From positions 93,881 through 157,880 of the forward strand of contig NZ_BSSQ01000002.1 of the NCBI RefSeq assembly GCF_030161375.1: a DNA stretch of 64,000 nucleotides, read 5' to 3'. The notes under the pieces were generated by a model, which ran no database searches, had not been told where the DNA came from, and was given only the letters and a program-made list of their open reading frames with translations. The DNA is from Paenibacillus glycanilyticus (GTDB lineage: Bacteria > Bacillota > Bacilli > Paenibacillales > Paenibacillaceae). Both the position numbers and the translations under genes were made by a program. Shown one piece after another: positions 44,959-53,436 of this stretch (the first letter of the stretch is position 1; every line of letters starts with the position of its first letter).

Positions 44959-46224
44959 TTATTTCTTAACCGTGATGCCAAGCGCTTGCGCAAGCTTGTT
45001 GAAGATTGAAGTGTTCTCATAAATGCCGGTGAACAGCTCCGAACCGGCGCCTGTTGCCGTTACCGGTACGTCTACGCCAGTATGGCCGGAAGTTGTCCAG
45101 TCAACGATAAAGCTCATCTTGGAGTTCGCGATCGCAAACGGGCCGTCTTCTCCGGAGATTGTTTGACCGTCCGTGGACTCGTCCGTTGCATCAACCTCTT
45201 CTACCGAGAAGCCGCCTGTCTCATGGTCGGCAAGGACAAGCACCAGCGTGTCCGGATGTTGCTTCGCAAAGTCTTTCGCTACTTTGACGGACTTGTCCAA
45301 TTCCTGGCCGGCTTTGATCGTCAGCTTGGCGTTATTGTTATGGGCCATTTCATCCGTGGCTTCTTCTTCAACCATCAGGAAGAAGCCTTTTTTGTTTGCG
45401 GAGAGAGTGTCCAGCGCTTTTTTGGTCATATCGGGCAAGGAGACGATTGGATTGTATACGTCGCCTTGGCCTTCCGGCTTTTGCTGGAACATTTCTTCGT
45501 TAGCGAACAGGCCAAGCACTTTGCCTTTTGCTTTGGTCATGTCCGTTTTGTTCGTTACGTACGTATAGCCAAGCGACTTAGCTTTTGCTACCAGATCGCC
45601 TTGCGTCCCTTTGCTTTTCTCGGACGGGTCAGCAGGCGTCTCATCCTTGAAAGCACCGGCTTTGCCGGCCGGATACCAGAAGTCTTCGCCGCCGCCGAGC
45701 AGAACATCCACTTTGGACTTTGTCAAATATTGCAGGGCGATGTCGCTTTGTTTGGAACGGTCGAGAACATGGGAAGCAAAAGCGGCCGGCGTTGCATCGG
45801 TAATTTGGCTTGTTGTGACAAGGCCGGTAGACATGCCTTTATCCTTGGCATATTCCATGATCGTTTTTACGTTCTTTTTGTTAGCGTCAACGCCAACTGC
45901 GCCGTTGTACGTTTTAACCCCGCTTGCGTAAGCGGTAGCAGAAGCAGCCGAATCCGTAATGGCCGTCGTGGAGCTTGTATGAATAAGGCCGACATAAGGC
46001 ATGGCATCCATCGCCAGCTGGCCGCTCTCGCCTACCGTGGCAAGGCGAATAGCGTCGCGTTGAGCAGTGCCCATGCCGTCTCCTACGAACAATACAACGT
46101 TTTTTGCTTTTTGCGTAGCTGCATCTGCTTGATTACTCTTCTGAACACCCGCATAACCTGTAACAACAAGGGCGGCAGCAGCGGTGCCGAATAATGCCGT
46201 TTTCCAAACTTTTGCGCCTTTCAT
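44959..46224 (-). CDS. Secreted alkaline phosphatase (PhoA family)
   Basis: A 421-residue phosphomonoesterase with an N-terminal signal peptide (about 1-33). VLFVGDGMG (Asp49) and the nucleophile TDSAASATA (Ser92) are clear, as are the metal-binding VEEEATDEMAHNNN and VLADHETGG regions. It releases phosphate from organic esters outside the membrane. On the minus strand TTTACA and TACATT with an 18-bp spacer lie in the 46225-46367 gap and could be its promoter. A convincing array of Pho boxes was not seen. Confidence 0.94.
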   Translation of the reverse strand: MKGAKVWKTALFGTAAAALVVTGYAGVQKSNQADAATQKAKNVVLFVGDGMGTAQRDAIRLATVGESGQLAMDAMPYVGLIHTSSTTAITDSAASATAYASGVKTYNGAVGVDANKKNVKTIMEYAKDKGMSTGLVTTSQITDATPAAFASHVLDRSKQSDIALQYLTKSKVDVLLGGGEDFWYPAGKAGAFKDETPADPSEKSKGTQGDLVAKAKSLGYTYVTNKTDMTKAKGKVLGLFANEEMFQQKPEGQGDVYNPIVSLPDMTKKALDTLSANKKGFFLMVEEEATDEMAHNNNAKLTIKAGQELDKSVKVAKDFAKQHPDTLVLVLADHETGGFSVEEVDATDESTDGQTISGEDGPFAIANSKMSFIVDWTTSGHTGVDVPVTATGAGSELFTGIYENTSIFNKLAQALGITVKK

Positions 46225-46367
46225 TCTAACATCTCCTCCTATTTGAATCTCTCTGGTTCAATTGCATCTTACAGAGCTTCTATTAGGAGAATGTATCGAA
46301 CAAGTGAAGCTTGTGTAAAAAAATGACATAACTAGGAATAAAGATAGAGGTTTTCTCGAAAACAGAC

Positions 46368-46868
46368 CTAAAGTCTTACAAACTCCTGTACCCAATAAGT
46401 CCGGTATCGGCTATCCGTTGTCCCGGGGGCATAACCGACTCCCATATGCGTGAATTTAGGCGATAAAATATTGGCCCGGTGGCCCGGACTGTTCATCCAT
46501 GCTTCCATTACCAAGGCCGGCGTCCGCTGCCCCGCGGCGATATTCTCGCCGTAAGCCGTCCATTCCACGCCAAATTGCGTCAACATTTGCCCCGGCGTGC
46601 CGTACGTAGGGGATATATGGTCGAAGTAATTATTATCGCGCATATCTTGCGCTTTTGCTTCGGCTGCTTCGAAGAGTACTTCCAATCTCGCAAGAGGAGG
46701 CAAGCCGGCTGCTTCTCTCTCTTGATTGACAAGGGCAAATACTTCATCTTCAAAGCTTTCTTGCAAAGGATAGAGAAGATCTGCTTTCGTACTTTTGGCT
46801 CCCGTAGATTTCGCGCCTGCGTTTTTCGTAATCGTCTTCTTATTTACGGTGGTTTTCTTCTTCGTCAC
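46368..46868 (-). CDS. CAP (SCP/PR1) domain protein with basic N-terminal repeat
   Basis: A 166-residue protein of the YkwD-like CAP family. VNQEREAAGLPPL, AQDMRDNNYFDHISP, YGENIAAG and WMNSPGHRANIL are the four CAP signatures; the C-terminal YWVQEFV is also typical. The N-terminal ~30 residues are a low-complexity Lys/Thr/Ala tract (repeat GAKST) and not a signal peptide, unlike most secreted CAP proteins. It may be targeted to a spore layer or act in the cytoplasm. Divergent from the GAF protein gene. Confidence 0.85.
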   Translation of the reverse strand: MTKKKTTVNKKTITKNAGAKSTGAKSTKADLLYPLQESFEDEVFALVNQEREAAGLPPLARLEVLFEAAEAKAQDMRDNNYFDHISPTYGTPGQMLTQFGVEWTAYGENIAAGQRTPALVMEAWMNSPGHRANILSPKFTHMGVGYAPGTTDSRYRTYWVQEFVRL

Positions 46869-46975
46869 CCAAATTATCCCCCTAATCGCTCATGCCGCTG
46901 GAATATGATATTCTATTCATACGATCAAGTAAGGTTTGGATGGTTGGTCAGGTTGATAGAGTAGGAGTGAGTTTT

Positions 46976-47455
46976 ATGTTTAATGAAAGCTTATATACGG
47001 GCACAAGAGAAGAGAATTATACGCTTCTTATTAAACAGTTGACGGGACTGGTAGAGGACGAGCGCAGCCGGATCGCCAATTTGGCGAATGCGTCGGCCCT
47101 TCTCGGACAGTTTCTGGACGATATTAATTGGGTTGGTTTTTATTTATTGGAAGAAGGCGAGCTGGTGCTTGGTCCTTTCCAAGGAAAGCCGGCTTGTACG
47201 CGGATCAAGGTAGGCAGAGGGGTATGCGGAACGGCAGTTGCGCGGGAAGAAGCTGTTCTGGTGGAGGACGTTCATCAATTCCCCGGACATATTGCTTGTG
47301 ACAGCGCTTCGAATTCCGAACTTGTTATTCCGCTCTATAGCGGCGGCCAGATCATTGGCGTGCTCGATATTGACAGTCCTTCCTTCAGCCGGTTCGACGA
47401 GACGGATCTGCGTTATCTGACTTCGTTTAACGAGCGTTTGGGCGAATATCTGTAG
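46976..47455 (+). CDS. Free methionine-(R)-sulfoxide reductase (GAF domain)
   Basis: A 159-residue single-GAF protein of the fRMsr (YebR/MsrC) family that repairs free Met-R-sulfoxide. The three active-site cysteines are present: Cys74 (KPACTRI), Cys84 (RGVCGTA) and Cys108 (HIACDS). DINWVGFYL and GVLDIDSP are conserved. Start at ATG 46976 with TAGGAGTGA just upstream; an in-frame extension to 46892 was rejected. Confidence 0.93.
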   Translation: MFNESLYTGTREENYTLLIKQLTGLVEDERSRIANLANASALLGQFLDDINWVGFYLLEEGELVLGPFQGKPACTRIKVGRGVCGTAVAREEAVLVEDVHQFPGHIACDSASNSELVIPLYSGGQIIGVLDIDSPSFSRFDETDLRYLTSFNERLGEYL

Positions 47456-47567
47456 AACGATTGTAAAAAGGATACATGCTCATTTCCTTTAACCATGTGC
47501 ATCCTCCAGCCAAAAATGAGCAAACGCACAATTTTGGTTAATGCCTATACTCAATTGGGTTAATGAT

Positions 47568-47576
47568 CATAGGATA
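47568..47576 (+). promoter_or_regulatory. Possible mother-cell sigma -10 element before the YjcZ-type gene
   Basis: CATAGGATA matches the CATA-N3-TA -10 pattern of SigE/SigK promoters, about 30 bases before the start codon. A convincing matching -35 was not identified, so this is tentative. Confidence 0.3.
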
Positions 47577-47604
47577 CTGTACATTAGTTAAAGGAGATGA
47601 ACAA

Positions 47605-47742
47605 ATGAGCTACGGAGTAAGTCCTGTTGCAGGTGCTGGTACTGGTTGTGGATACCCGTATGGTGGTGGCGGCAGTTCTTTTGGATTCGTTCTTGTCCTC
47701 TTCATACTGCTAGTTATCATAATCAGATCCGTATGGTTATAA
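47605..47742 (+). CDS. YjcZ-family sporulation micropeptide
   Basis: A 45-residue peptide: a Gly/Tyr-rich head (GYPYGGGGSSFGF) followed by one hydrophobic helix (VLVLFILLVIIIRSVWL). This Gly-rich-plus-helix layout is that of the YjcZ family found in spore-formers. AAAGGAG lies seven bases before the ATG and a strong terminator follows, so it is a stand-alone gene. Confidence 0.8.
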   Translation: MSYGVSPVAGAGTGCGYPYGGGGSSFGFVLVLFILLVIIIRSVWL

Positions 47743-47755
47743 GTTCTTAAATAAA

Positions 47756-47802
47756 AGAAGCTGCCCTCGCCATCCCAATGGCCGAGGGCAGTTTCTTTTG
47801 TT
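47756..47802 (+). terminator. Terminator of the YjcZ-type gene
   Basis: GAAGCTGCCCTCG ... CGAGGGCAGTTTC stem followed by TTTT. Confidence 0.8.
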
Positions 47803-47846
47803 TTGCGATATAATGAAAAGAATGACAGAAGGAAGGGATTGCACAA

Positions 47847-48833
47847 ATGAACAAAACGATTGTACCGATTTATTTGCTGTCCGGTTTTCTTGGCAGCGGT
47901 AAAACAACCTTGTTGACCGGATTGCTTAACCGCTGGCAAGCGCAAGGACTTAAAGCGGCGGTCATTATGAATGAACTTGGCGATATTAACCTGGATGGCC
48001 AGATGGTCGGCGAGGATGTTCCGATGTCGGAAATGCTGAGCGGCTGTATCTGCTGCACCATCCGAAGCGACCTTAGCCTGGAGATCAAGACACTGGTCGA
48101 TACGCATCAACCCGATATTATTGTTATTGAATCAACTGGCGCGGCTAATCCGATGGAGATTATGGACGGCGTGACGGAAGCGGCTATGTACTGCCGGATT
48201 GAGCTGCAGGGCGTCATTACGGTCGTGGACGGTCCGGAGCTCTTGCAGCGCAGCCGAAGCGGCATAGGCAAAACGTATAAGCTGATGCGCGAACAAATCC
48301 GGTGCGCGACAAGACTGCTGCTTAACAAGGCGGACAAGCTGGAGCTTGGCGAGTTGGTAGAAGCGCAGCAGCTGATTAGGGAAATGAATGAAATCGCCCC
48401 TATAAAGGCAACCATCCGCTGCGAAATAGACGACTGGTCGTTCCTTGACCGCAATGCGGAAGATGCCGCCCAGCTATCCGTTGTCCATAAGGAAGACAGC
48501 GGACAGGCCCATCATGATGGTCATCACCATACGCACGACCATGTGATGGTGATGACCTATTACATGAACGGAGCGGTTGACAGCGAGGCATTCGAAGAAT
48601 TTCTGAAGCGGCTGCCGGACGATGTGTACCGGGCGAAAGGAATCGTGACGTTCTCGGATACGGCAAGCCGGTTTCTTTTCCAATACGCTTACCGGGAGAC
48701 CGATTTTATCCGAATAACGCCGCAAGGCGAAGTGAATGATGTTGCCGTGTTTATCGGGGAGCATTTCTCGAAGGAGAGTTTGCAGGAGGAGCTCCGGAAG
48801 CTTGAGCAAGGAGTGCTTCATTCGACAGAATAG
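47847..48833 (+). CDS. CobW/COG0523 family metallochaperone GTPase
   Basis: A 328-residue G3E GTPase. Walker A GFLGSGKTT (13-21), the metal-binding CICC motif (Cys67, Cys69, Cys70 within LSGCICCTIRSDL), Walker B/VIESTGAANP and the guanine-specificity LNKADK are intact. A His-rich loop HHDGHHHTHDH (about 218-228) and a C-terminal CobW_C domain follow. These proteins deliver Zn (or Co, Fe) to target enzymes, often during zinc limitation. No Zur-type operator was recognised upstream. Despite the CobW name there is no reason to connect it with the distant B12-riboswitch gene. Confidence 0.9.
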   Translation: MNKTIVPIYLLSGFLGSGKTTLLTGLLNRWQAQGLKAAVIMNELGDINLDGQMVGEDVPMSEMLSGCICCTIRSDLSLEIKTLVDTHQPDIIVIESTGAANPMEIMDGVTEAAMYCRIELQGVITVVDGPELLQRSRSGIGKTYKLMREQIRCATRLLLNKADKLELGELVEAQQLIREMNEIAPIKATIRCEIDDWSFLDRNAEDAAQLSVVHKEDSGQAHHDGHHHTHDHVMVMTYYMNGAVDSEAFEEFLKRLPDDVYRAKGIVTFSDTASRFLFQYAYRETDFIRITPQGEVNDVAVFIGEHFSKESLQEELRKLEQGVLHSTE

Positions 48834-48942
48834 CCGATCTGCCGACATCTGCATGTCTATCCATTCGAATGCTTGGGAAAAATAATCCATGAGGAGCAAT
48901 AAAGCTCTGCATCACGAATTGGATAGGAAGGTGTGGCAAGGC

Positions 48943-49422
48943 ATGAATAGAAAATGGATCATCGGTGCATTCGCAGCGACTATGCTGCTGCTATCGGCTC
49001 CGGTCTACGCGGCGCAGCCGGAGGAGAAGGCACCTGCAGCTCAAGATAACCGCATGGAGGATGGCGGCAAGCATGGTCATCATCATGACGGGATGCTCGG
49101 CAAGAACAGAGAAGAGCACCGGATGGAGAAGCTCCGTTATATGGCCGATTATTTCGGCATTAAGACGGATGGCAAGTCGGCGGACCAGCTGAAGAAAGAG
49201 CTGGAAGCAGCGAAGCAAAAAGATAAAGCGAAATGGGAAGCTTTCAAAACGGAGCATAAAGCGAAAATTTTGGAGCATCTGCGCGAGAAAGCAAAAGAAA
49301 ACGGCATCGCAACAGAGGGGAAAACGGCGGAGCAGCTTCGCGAGGAGCTTCATAAGCTTCACCGTATGCACCATAAAGGCGATCTGTCTCAGGAACCACA
49401 ACGGGACGTTAAGCAGGGCTAA
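48943..49422 (+). CDS. Secreted His-rich helical protein of unknown function
   Basis: A 159-residue protein with a Sec signal peptide (about 1-23, SAPVYAA). The mature part has a HGHHHDG cluster near the N-terminus, two repeat-like helical units with the phrase GKSADQLKKEL / GKTAEQLREEL, and a terminal HKLHRMHHKG cluster. The histidines suggest metal binding. It follows the CobW-type gene by 109 bases on the same strand, a hint of a shared metal role. Start is ATG 48943 with AGGAAGGTG nine bases upstream. Confidence 0.75.
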   Translation: MNRKWIIGAFAATMLLLSAPVYAAQPEEKAPAAQDNRMEDGGKHGHHHDGMLGKNREEHRMEKLRYMADYFGIKTDGKSADQLKKELEAAKQKDKAKWEAFKTEHKAKILEHLREKAKENGIATEGKTAEQLREELHKLHRMHHKGDLSQEPQRDVKQG

Positions 49423-49449
49423 ACGACACCGGGACCATAGCATTAGAAG

Positions 49450-49498
49450 AAAAGAGGTTGCGCAGGAGCGATTGGTTGCCCTGGCAGCCTCTTTTATT
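49450..49498 (+). terminator. Terminator of the His-rich protein gene
   Basis: AAAGAGGTTGC ... GCAGCCTCTTTT inverted repeat, stem slightly imperfect. Confidence 0.65.
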
Positions 49499-49674
49499 TC
49501 TTTTGTAGTGGAAAACAACATCATTCGACAAGAATATGTCGAATGATTGATTATTTTGTCATATAATTAGCTAGGTTTTCGTTGTATTTATCTTTATTTG
49601 TCAAGTATACTAGAACCATATCATAATTTGGAAAAACAAAGAAACGTAGGTCTTAAGTCAGAGGGGGTAGCGCT

Positions 49675-52152
49675 TTGAGGAACATAAGGCTCAGCATCGC
49701 ACAGAAACTTATTACCGCATTGGGAGCACTAATGCTGTTGTCTTATTCTTTAATGGTTACTTTCTACTTGAACAAGCTCTACGATAGTAGCCTGCAAAAT
49801 GGCGAGCTGCTAGCGCAAAAACAATCTATATCCTATATCGACGAATTCACCCAATCTATTAATAAAAGTCTGGCTTCATTAACAACCGTCAAGGACGCGT
49901 TGCTTCAAATGCGGACGGATTCCGTGCAAAACCGTTCTTATGCCGTACATATGCTGGAATCGGTCGTCCGGCATAATCCCGATCTGATTGGCGCATACAC
50001 GGTATGGGAGCCGGATGCGTTTGACCATAAGGATGCGGAGCACAGGAGCGCCGGCAGTTATGATGACGATACCGGCCGGTTTATTCCTTATGTCCTGCGT
50101 CACAATGACGGTTTGAAGACGATTGCGACCGTTGATTATAACAAGCAAGACAATGATGGGGACTTTTACCGGATTGCCAAGCAATCGGGAAAGTTTACTT
50201 TGCTGGATCCCTATCCATACGAGCTGGACGGCAAGGAGATTATTGTAACGTCCTTTATTTTACCCTTAATCGATGATAACGGACGGTTTCTCGGCATTGT
50301 TGGCGGCGATATTTCACTCCAGACCGTGCAGGACAAAATCCGTAAAATCCGTCCTTTGAACGGACATGCCAGCATCATTACCTCTAATAACGCATACCTT
50401 GCAAACGGCGCCTATCCGGATCTGGTTAGGAAGCCTTATGAAATGTGGCCAGGCGGAGGTTCCATCAGCGATTACAAACAAAACTTTACGACCATTCAAT
50501 ATACGCTCGATCGTTATGCGCCGGGGCAAATGCTTCGTATGCTCATTCCGATCGCCATTCAGGATTCTACCTGGCATTTCGAAATGGTTATCCCGAAGAG
50601 CAACATGCTTACGCAGTTCTACTCTTCCCTGTGGAGTTCGATTCTGATCGGCGTCGCTATGCTCCTGATCATGTCTTTATTGGCTTTGCTCCTGCTGCGG
50701 AAGATTGTACTCGAGAATATTAACAAAGTCATTCAAGCGACCTCTGCCGTTGGACATGAGAAGCTAAGGCTGGATATCCGGACCAATGACGAGTTTGAGA
50801 CGATGGCCCATCATTTTAACCGGATGGTCGAATTCCGCGCGGAAGCAGAGCATTTGATTCAGCATCAGGCTACGCATGATCTTGTGACGGGGCTTCCCAA
50901 CCGGTATGGCTATACGCGGTATATGGGGACGAAAGCGGGAAGCAAGGGGCATGTCACTTTGCTGTATATTGACGTGGATCGGTTTAAGATTATTAATGAA
51001 ACACTCGATTATACGATGGGGGATTTGCTTCTTAAGCAGCTTGGCAAGCGGATTGTCGAAGCGACCGGCCATGCTGGCCAAGTATACCGCTTTGGCGGTG
51101 ATGAATTTATGGTCCTGCTTGACGAGATCGGCCATTCGGAGGAAGCGTCTGCGATTGCCACGCGGATTCTAAGCGTCATTGCCGAACCAATCAAGATGAG
51201 AGGGCGGCTTATGTATTTGACGGCAAGCATCGGGATAAGCACGCGGCAGGAATGGACAAGGGAGACGGGCGACAGGCTTGTGAAGGAAGCCGATATTGCT
51301 TTGTATGTCGCGAAGAAGCGGCGGAATACATACAAGCTGTATTTACCGATGATGAACAATGTGCCAACGAAAGAGATTGTACTCGAGAGCAGCATGTTTG
51401 AGGCGCTGGAGTCGAATCAGTTCATGCTCCATTATCAGCCGAAGCTGGAGATCGGAACGGGCCGGATTCATGGCGTTGAGGCGCTTTTGCGCTGGAAACA
51501 TCCGGAGTTTGGCATGGTTTCCCCGCTTGAATTTATTCCGATAGCGGAGAAGACCGGGTTTATTATTTTGCTTGGGGAATGGGTACTTAAGACTGCATGC
51601 CGGCAAGTGAAAGTATGGGAGCAAATGGGGATGGATTCGATTCTGGTCAGCGTGAACATGTCGATGATCCAGTTCCAGCAAAGAGACATTGTTGCCAGCA
51701 TCCAGTCGATTATCGCCGAAGCCGGCGTTCGTCCTGAGCAGATTGAGCTTGAGCTTACCGAATCGATTTTTATGGAAAATCCGGAGCAAACGCTGCAAAT
51801 CCTGCACGAACTTCAGTCGCTTGGGCTTAAACTTTCCTTGGATGATTTCGGTACCGGTTACTCCTCGCTAAGTTATTTGCAGAATATCCCGATTCATTAT
51901 TTGAAGCTCGACAAATCTTTTATTCGGGGAATCGTGACGGATATCCGCAAGCAGAAGATTTTCAAATCGCTTGTCGTGATTGCCCATAACCTTAACATGA
52001 AGGTCGTCACCGAAGGCGTCGAGACGACGGAAGAATTGCAAATTATTAAAGAGCATAAGTGCGATCTGATGCAAGGTTATCTGTTTAGTCCGCCAGTTGC
52101 TCCGGATCGGTTCGCAGAGCTATTCCGTACTTCCAAAGCTTCAGGTGAATAA
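49675..52152 (+). CDS. Membrane c-di-GMP protein: Cache sensor, HAMP-like linker, GGDEF and EAL domains
   Basis: An 825-residue protein. One transmembrane helix (about 10-30), an extracellular double-Cache domain (about 40-310, FILPLIDDNGRFLGIVGGDI), a second helix (about 320-345), a HAMP-like linker, GGDEF (about 400-555) with intact RFGGDEF (474-478), and EAL (about 575-815) with EALLRW (Glu602), ELTESIFMENP, DDFGTGYSSL and TEGVETTEEL. Both active sites look complete, so it may make and break c-di-GMP depending on ligand. TTG start at 49675 with a GAGGGGG site. Stand-alone gene near motility/matrix functions (pilus and exopolysaccharide loci in the same window). Confidence 0.93.
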   Translation: MRNIRLSIAQKLITALGALMLLSYSLMVTFYLNKLYDSSLQNGELLAQKQSISYIDEFTQSINKSLASLTTVKDALLQMRTDSVQNRSYAVHMLESVVRHNPDLIGAYTVWEPDAFDHKDAEHRSAGSYDDDTGRFIPYVLRHNDGLKTIATVDYNKQDNDGDFYRIAKQSGKFTLLDPYPYELDGKEIIVTSFILPLIDDNGRFLGIVGGDISLQTVQDKIRKIRPLNGHASIITSNNAYLANGAYPDLVRKPYEMWPGGGSISDYKQNFTTIQYTLDRYAPGQMLRMLIPIAIQDSTWHFEMVIPKSNMLTQFYSSLWSSILIGVAMLLIMSLLALLLLRKIVLENINKVIQATSAVGHEKLRLDIRTNDEFETMAHHFNRMVEFRAEAEHLIQHQATHDLVTGLPNRYGYTRYMGTKAGSKGHVTLLYIDVDRFKIINETLDYTMGDLLLKQLGKRIVEATGHAGQVYRFGGDEFMVLLDEIGHSEEASAIATRILSVIAEPIKMRGRLMYLTASIGISTRQEWTRETGDRLVKEADIALYVAKKRRNTYKLYLPMMNNVPTKEIVLESSMFEALESNQFMLHYQPKLEIGTGRIHGVEALLRWKHPEFGMVSPLEFIPIAEKTGFIILLGEWVLKTACRQVKVWEQMGMDSILVSVNMSMIQFQQRDIVASIQSIIAEAGVRPEQIELELTESIFMENPEQTLQILHELQSLGLKLSLDDFGTGYSSLSYLQNIPIHYLKLDKSFIRGIVTDIRKQKIFKSLVVIAHNLNMKVVTEGVETTEELQIIKEHKCDLMQGYLFSPPVAPDRFAELFRTSKASGE

Positions 52153-52167
52153 CGGATATGAACAAGA

Positions 52168-52213
52168 GGGGTGTCCCATAAGTCATGAAAATGGCGGAAG
52201 GACACCCTTTTTT
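52168..52213 (+). terminator. Terminator of the GGDEF-EAL gene
   Basis: AGGGGTGTCC ... GGACACCCTTTTTT stem with T tail. Confidence 0.8.
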
Positions 52214-52379
52214 ATCTAAGTTAAACAGCAGCCTGCGCATTAAATGTTCTTCCGATCGCCATTGCTCAGGGATTCCTTGAATCAACGAGGTATGGTTGGC
52301 ATCCCTTCACAAAAGCGAACGCTGACGCTTCTCCAGAATCATTTAATGCTCCGTCTACCCTTAACCTGTTCATAAAATG

Positions 52380-52510
52380 CTCAAATAAAAGAAGCCCCCC
52401 TTGTTAAAATGGAGGTACCACCCACCTTCCGCAGGTTCCTGCTTCGATGCTTACCGAAAGTTAACCTCGAAGTCGGGTGGCTTTCGATTGCCCATAATTT
52501 GCTGAAGAAA
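52380..52510. other. Unexplained folded element, three-way-junction-like inverted repeats
   Basis: Nested inverted repeats: CCACCC (52418-52423) with GGGTGG (52475-52480); GCAGG/CCTGC (52431-52442); CTTCGA (52442-52447) with TCGAAG (52467-52472). On the minus strand this gives a closed helix enclosing two hairpins, followed by GGGTGGTACC, then CCTCC...GGGGGG and a T-rich tail resembling a terminator. It lies downstream of the AraC gene stop. The rest of the 52214-52517 gap shows no gene. Confidence 0.45.
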
Positions 52511-52517
52511 TCCTTTT

Positions 52518-53297
52518 TTATGGGATTGGCGTTGGACGGTCCTTCATATAGGCGGTTGGCGTTTTGCCGGTTTCGCGTTTGAATATACGCTGGAAGTAAG
52601 ACAAGTCGCGATAGCCGACGGCTTCAGAAATTTCTCCTACCGTAAGGGTGGAGTCAATAAGCAGGTAAATGGCTTTTTTAACCCGCGCTTTATGGACATA
52701 TTCGCTGATGGTTTGTCCTGTCACCCGCCGGAATAACGTAGCGGCATAGTTTGGGCTTTTATGAATGTGCTCGCCAAGCTCCTCTTTTGTAATCTTCTGC
52801 TGATAGTAATTCATGATATAGTTTTTCATTCTCTCTACCTGCTGATGGGCAAGAGAGGTAGCCGGTCCCTCATTCAGCTCCCGGTTCCATAGAGCCAGAC
52901 ATTCATACAGGATAGCAAGACCTAACACCTCGGCGTACAGGTGCTTCTCCGTCCATTCCGTGTGCATCGTCTTGATCCGTTCAAGGATGAGTTCATAGGC
53001 GCCGGCTCTGGATTTCACCCATTCGTTATTTTGCAGAAGCGGGAGAGGCGGAGTGTCCGCAGTGAATTCAATAACGTATTTCTCATGAAATACGGTTGGC
53101 ACACATTTGCCATAATAGGCTTTGCTTGCGGGGATGTACAATAAATCGCCTTTTTCTAGAATGATTTTCTCATTCTCGATCCAGTATACCGCCTTGCCGT
53201 AGCTTGCCAACACGAGTGTGGACGCGCCTTCTGGCCGATCCCCGTTGTCAAACCAGTCGGTTCCCCGGTCTTGTCTTACTTGCATGAGCCGCAGCAT
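52518..53297 (-). CDS. AraC family transcriptional regulator
   Basis: A 259-residue regulator with an N-terminal cupin-like sensing domain (about 15-140; KGDLLYIPASKAYYGK) and a C-terminal AraC DNA-binding domain (about 155-255; ELGEHIHKSPNYAATLFRRV and ISEAVGYRDLSYFQRIFKRE). It is divergent from pyruvate kinase. A 12-bp direct repeat in the shared intergenic region is a likely autoregulatory site. Ligand and targets are unknown; the start-proximal sequence is typical of regulators of sugar or iron-siderophore uptake, but no transporter is adjacent. Confidence 0.88.
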   Translation of the reverse strand: MLRLMQVRQDRGTDWFDNGDRPEGASTLVLASYGKAVYWIENEKIILEKGDLLYIPASKAYYGKCVPTVFHEKYVIEFTADTPPLPLLQNNEWVKSRAGAYELILERIKTMHTEWTEKHLYAEVLGLAILYECLALWNRELNEGPATSLAHQQVERMKNYIMNYYQQKITKEELGEHIHKSPNYAATLFRRVTGQTISEYVHKARVKKAIYLLIDSTLTVGEISEAVGYRDLSYFQRIFKRETGKTPTAYMKDRPTPIP

Positions 53298-53323
53298 GGT
53301 GCCTCTTCTCCTCTCTAATTATC

Positions 53324-53354
53324 GTACTATATTTCTATAAGAGTACTATATTTC
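53324..53354. promoter_or_regulatory. 12-bp direct repeat between AraC gene and pyruvate kinase
   Basis: GTACTATATTTC occurs perfectly at 53324-53335 and 53343-53354 (19-bp period), 27-57 bases upstream of the AraC start codon. On the minus strand each copy contains TATAGT, a possible -10, so operator and AraC promoter may coincide. Confidence 0.45.
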
Positions 53355-53436
53355 ATGGTCGGTTGGGAAGAAAGGAGCTACAATAAGGCTATTCATGTTC
53401 AACAGACTCGTACAATCAGGAGGAATCAGAGACATT

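Noticed and set aside
45082..46194. 370-codon plus-strand open frame opposite the alkaline phosphatase
   Set aside because: The minus strand encodes an intact PhoA with signal peptide and catalytic serine; the plus-strand product shows no family features.
52380..52510. T-box riboswitch on the minus strand
   Set aside because: GGGTGGTACC and a terminator-like stem are suggestive, but only about 100 bases separate it from the AraC stop, there is no room for Stem I and no downstream gene on that strand.
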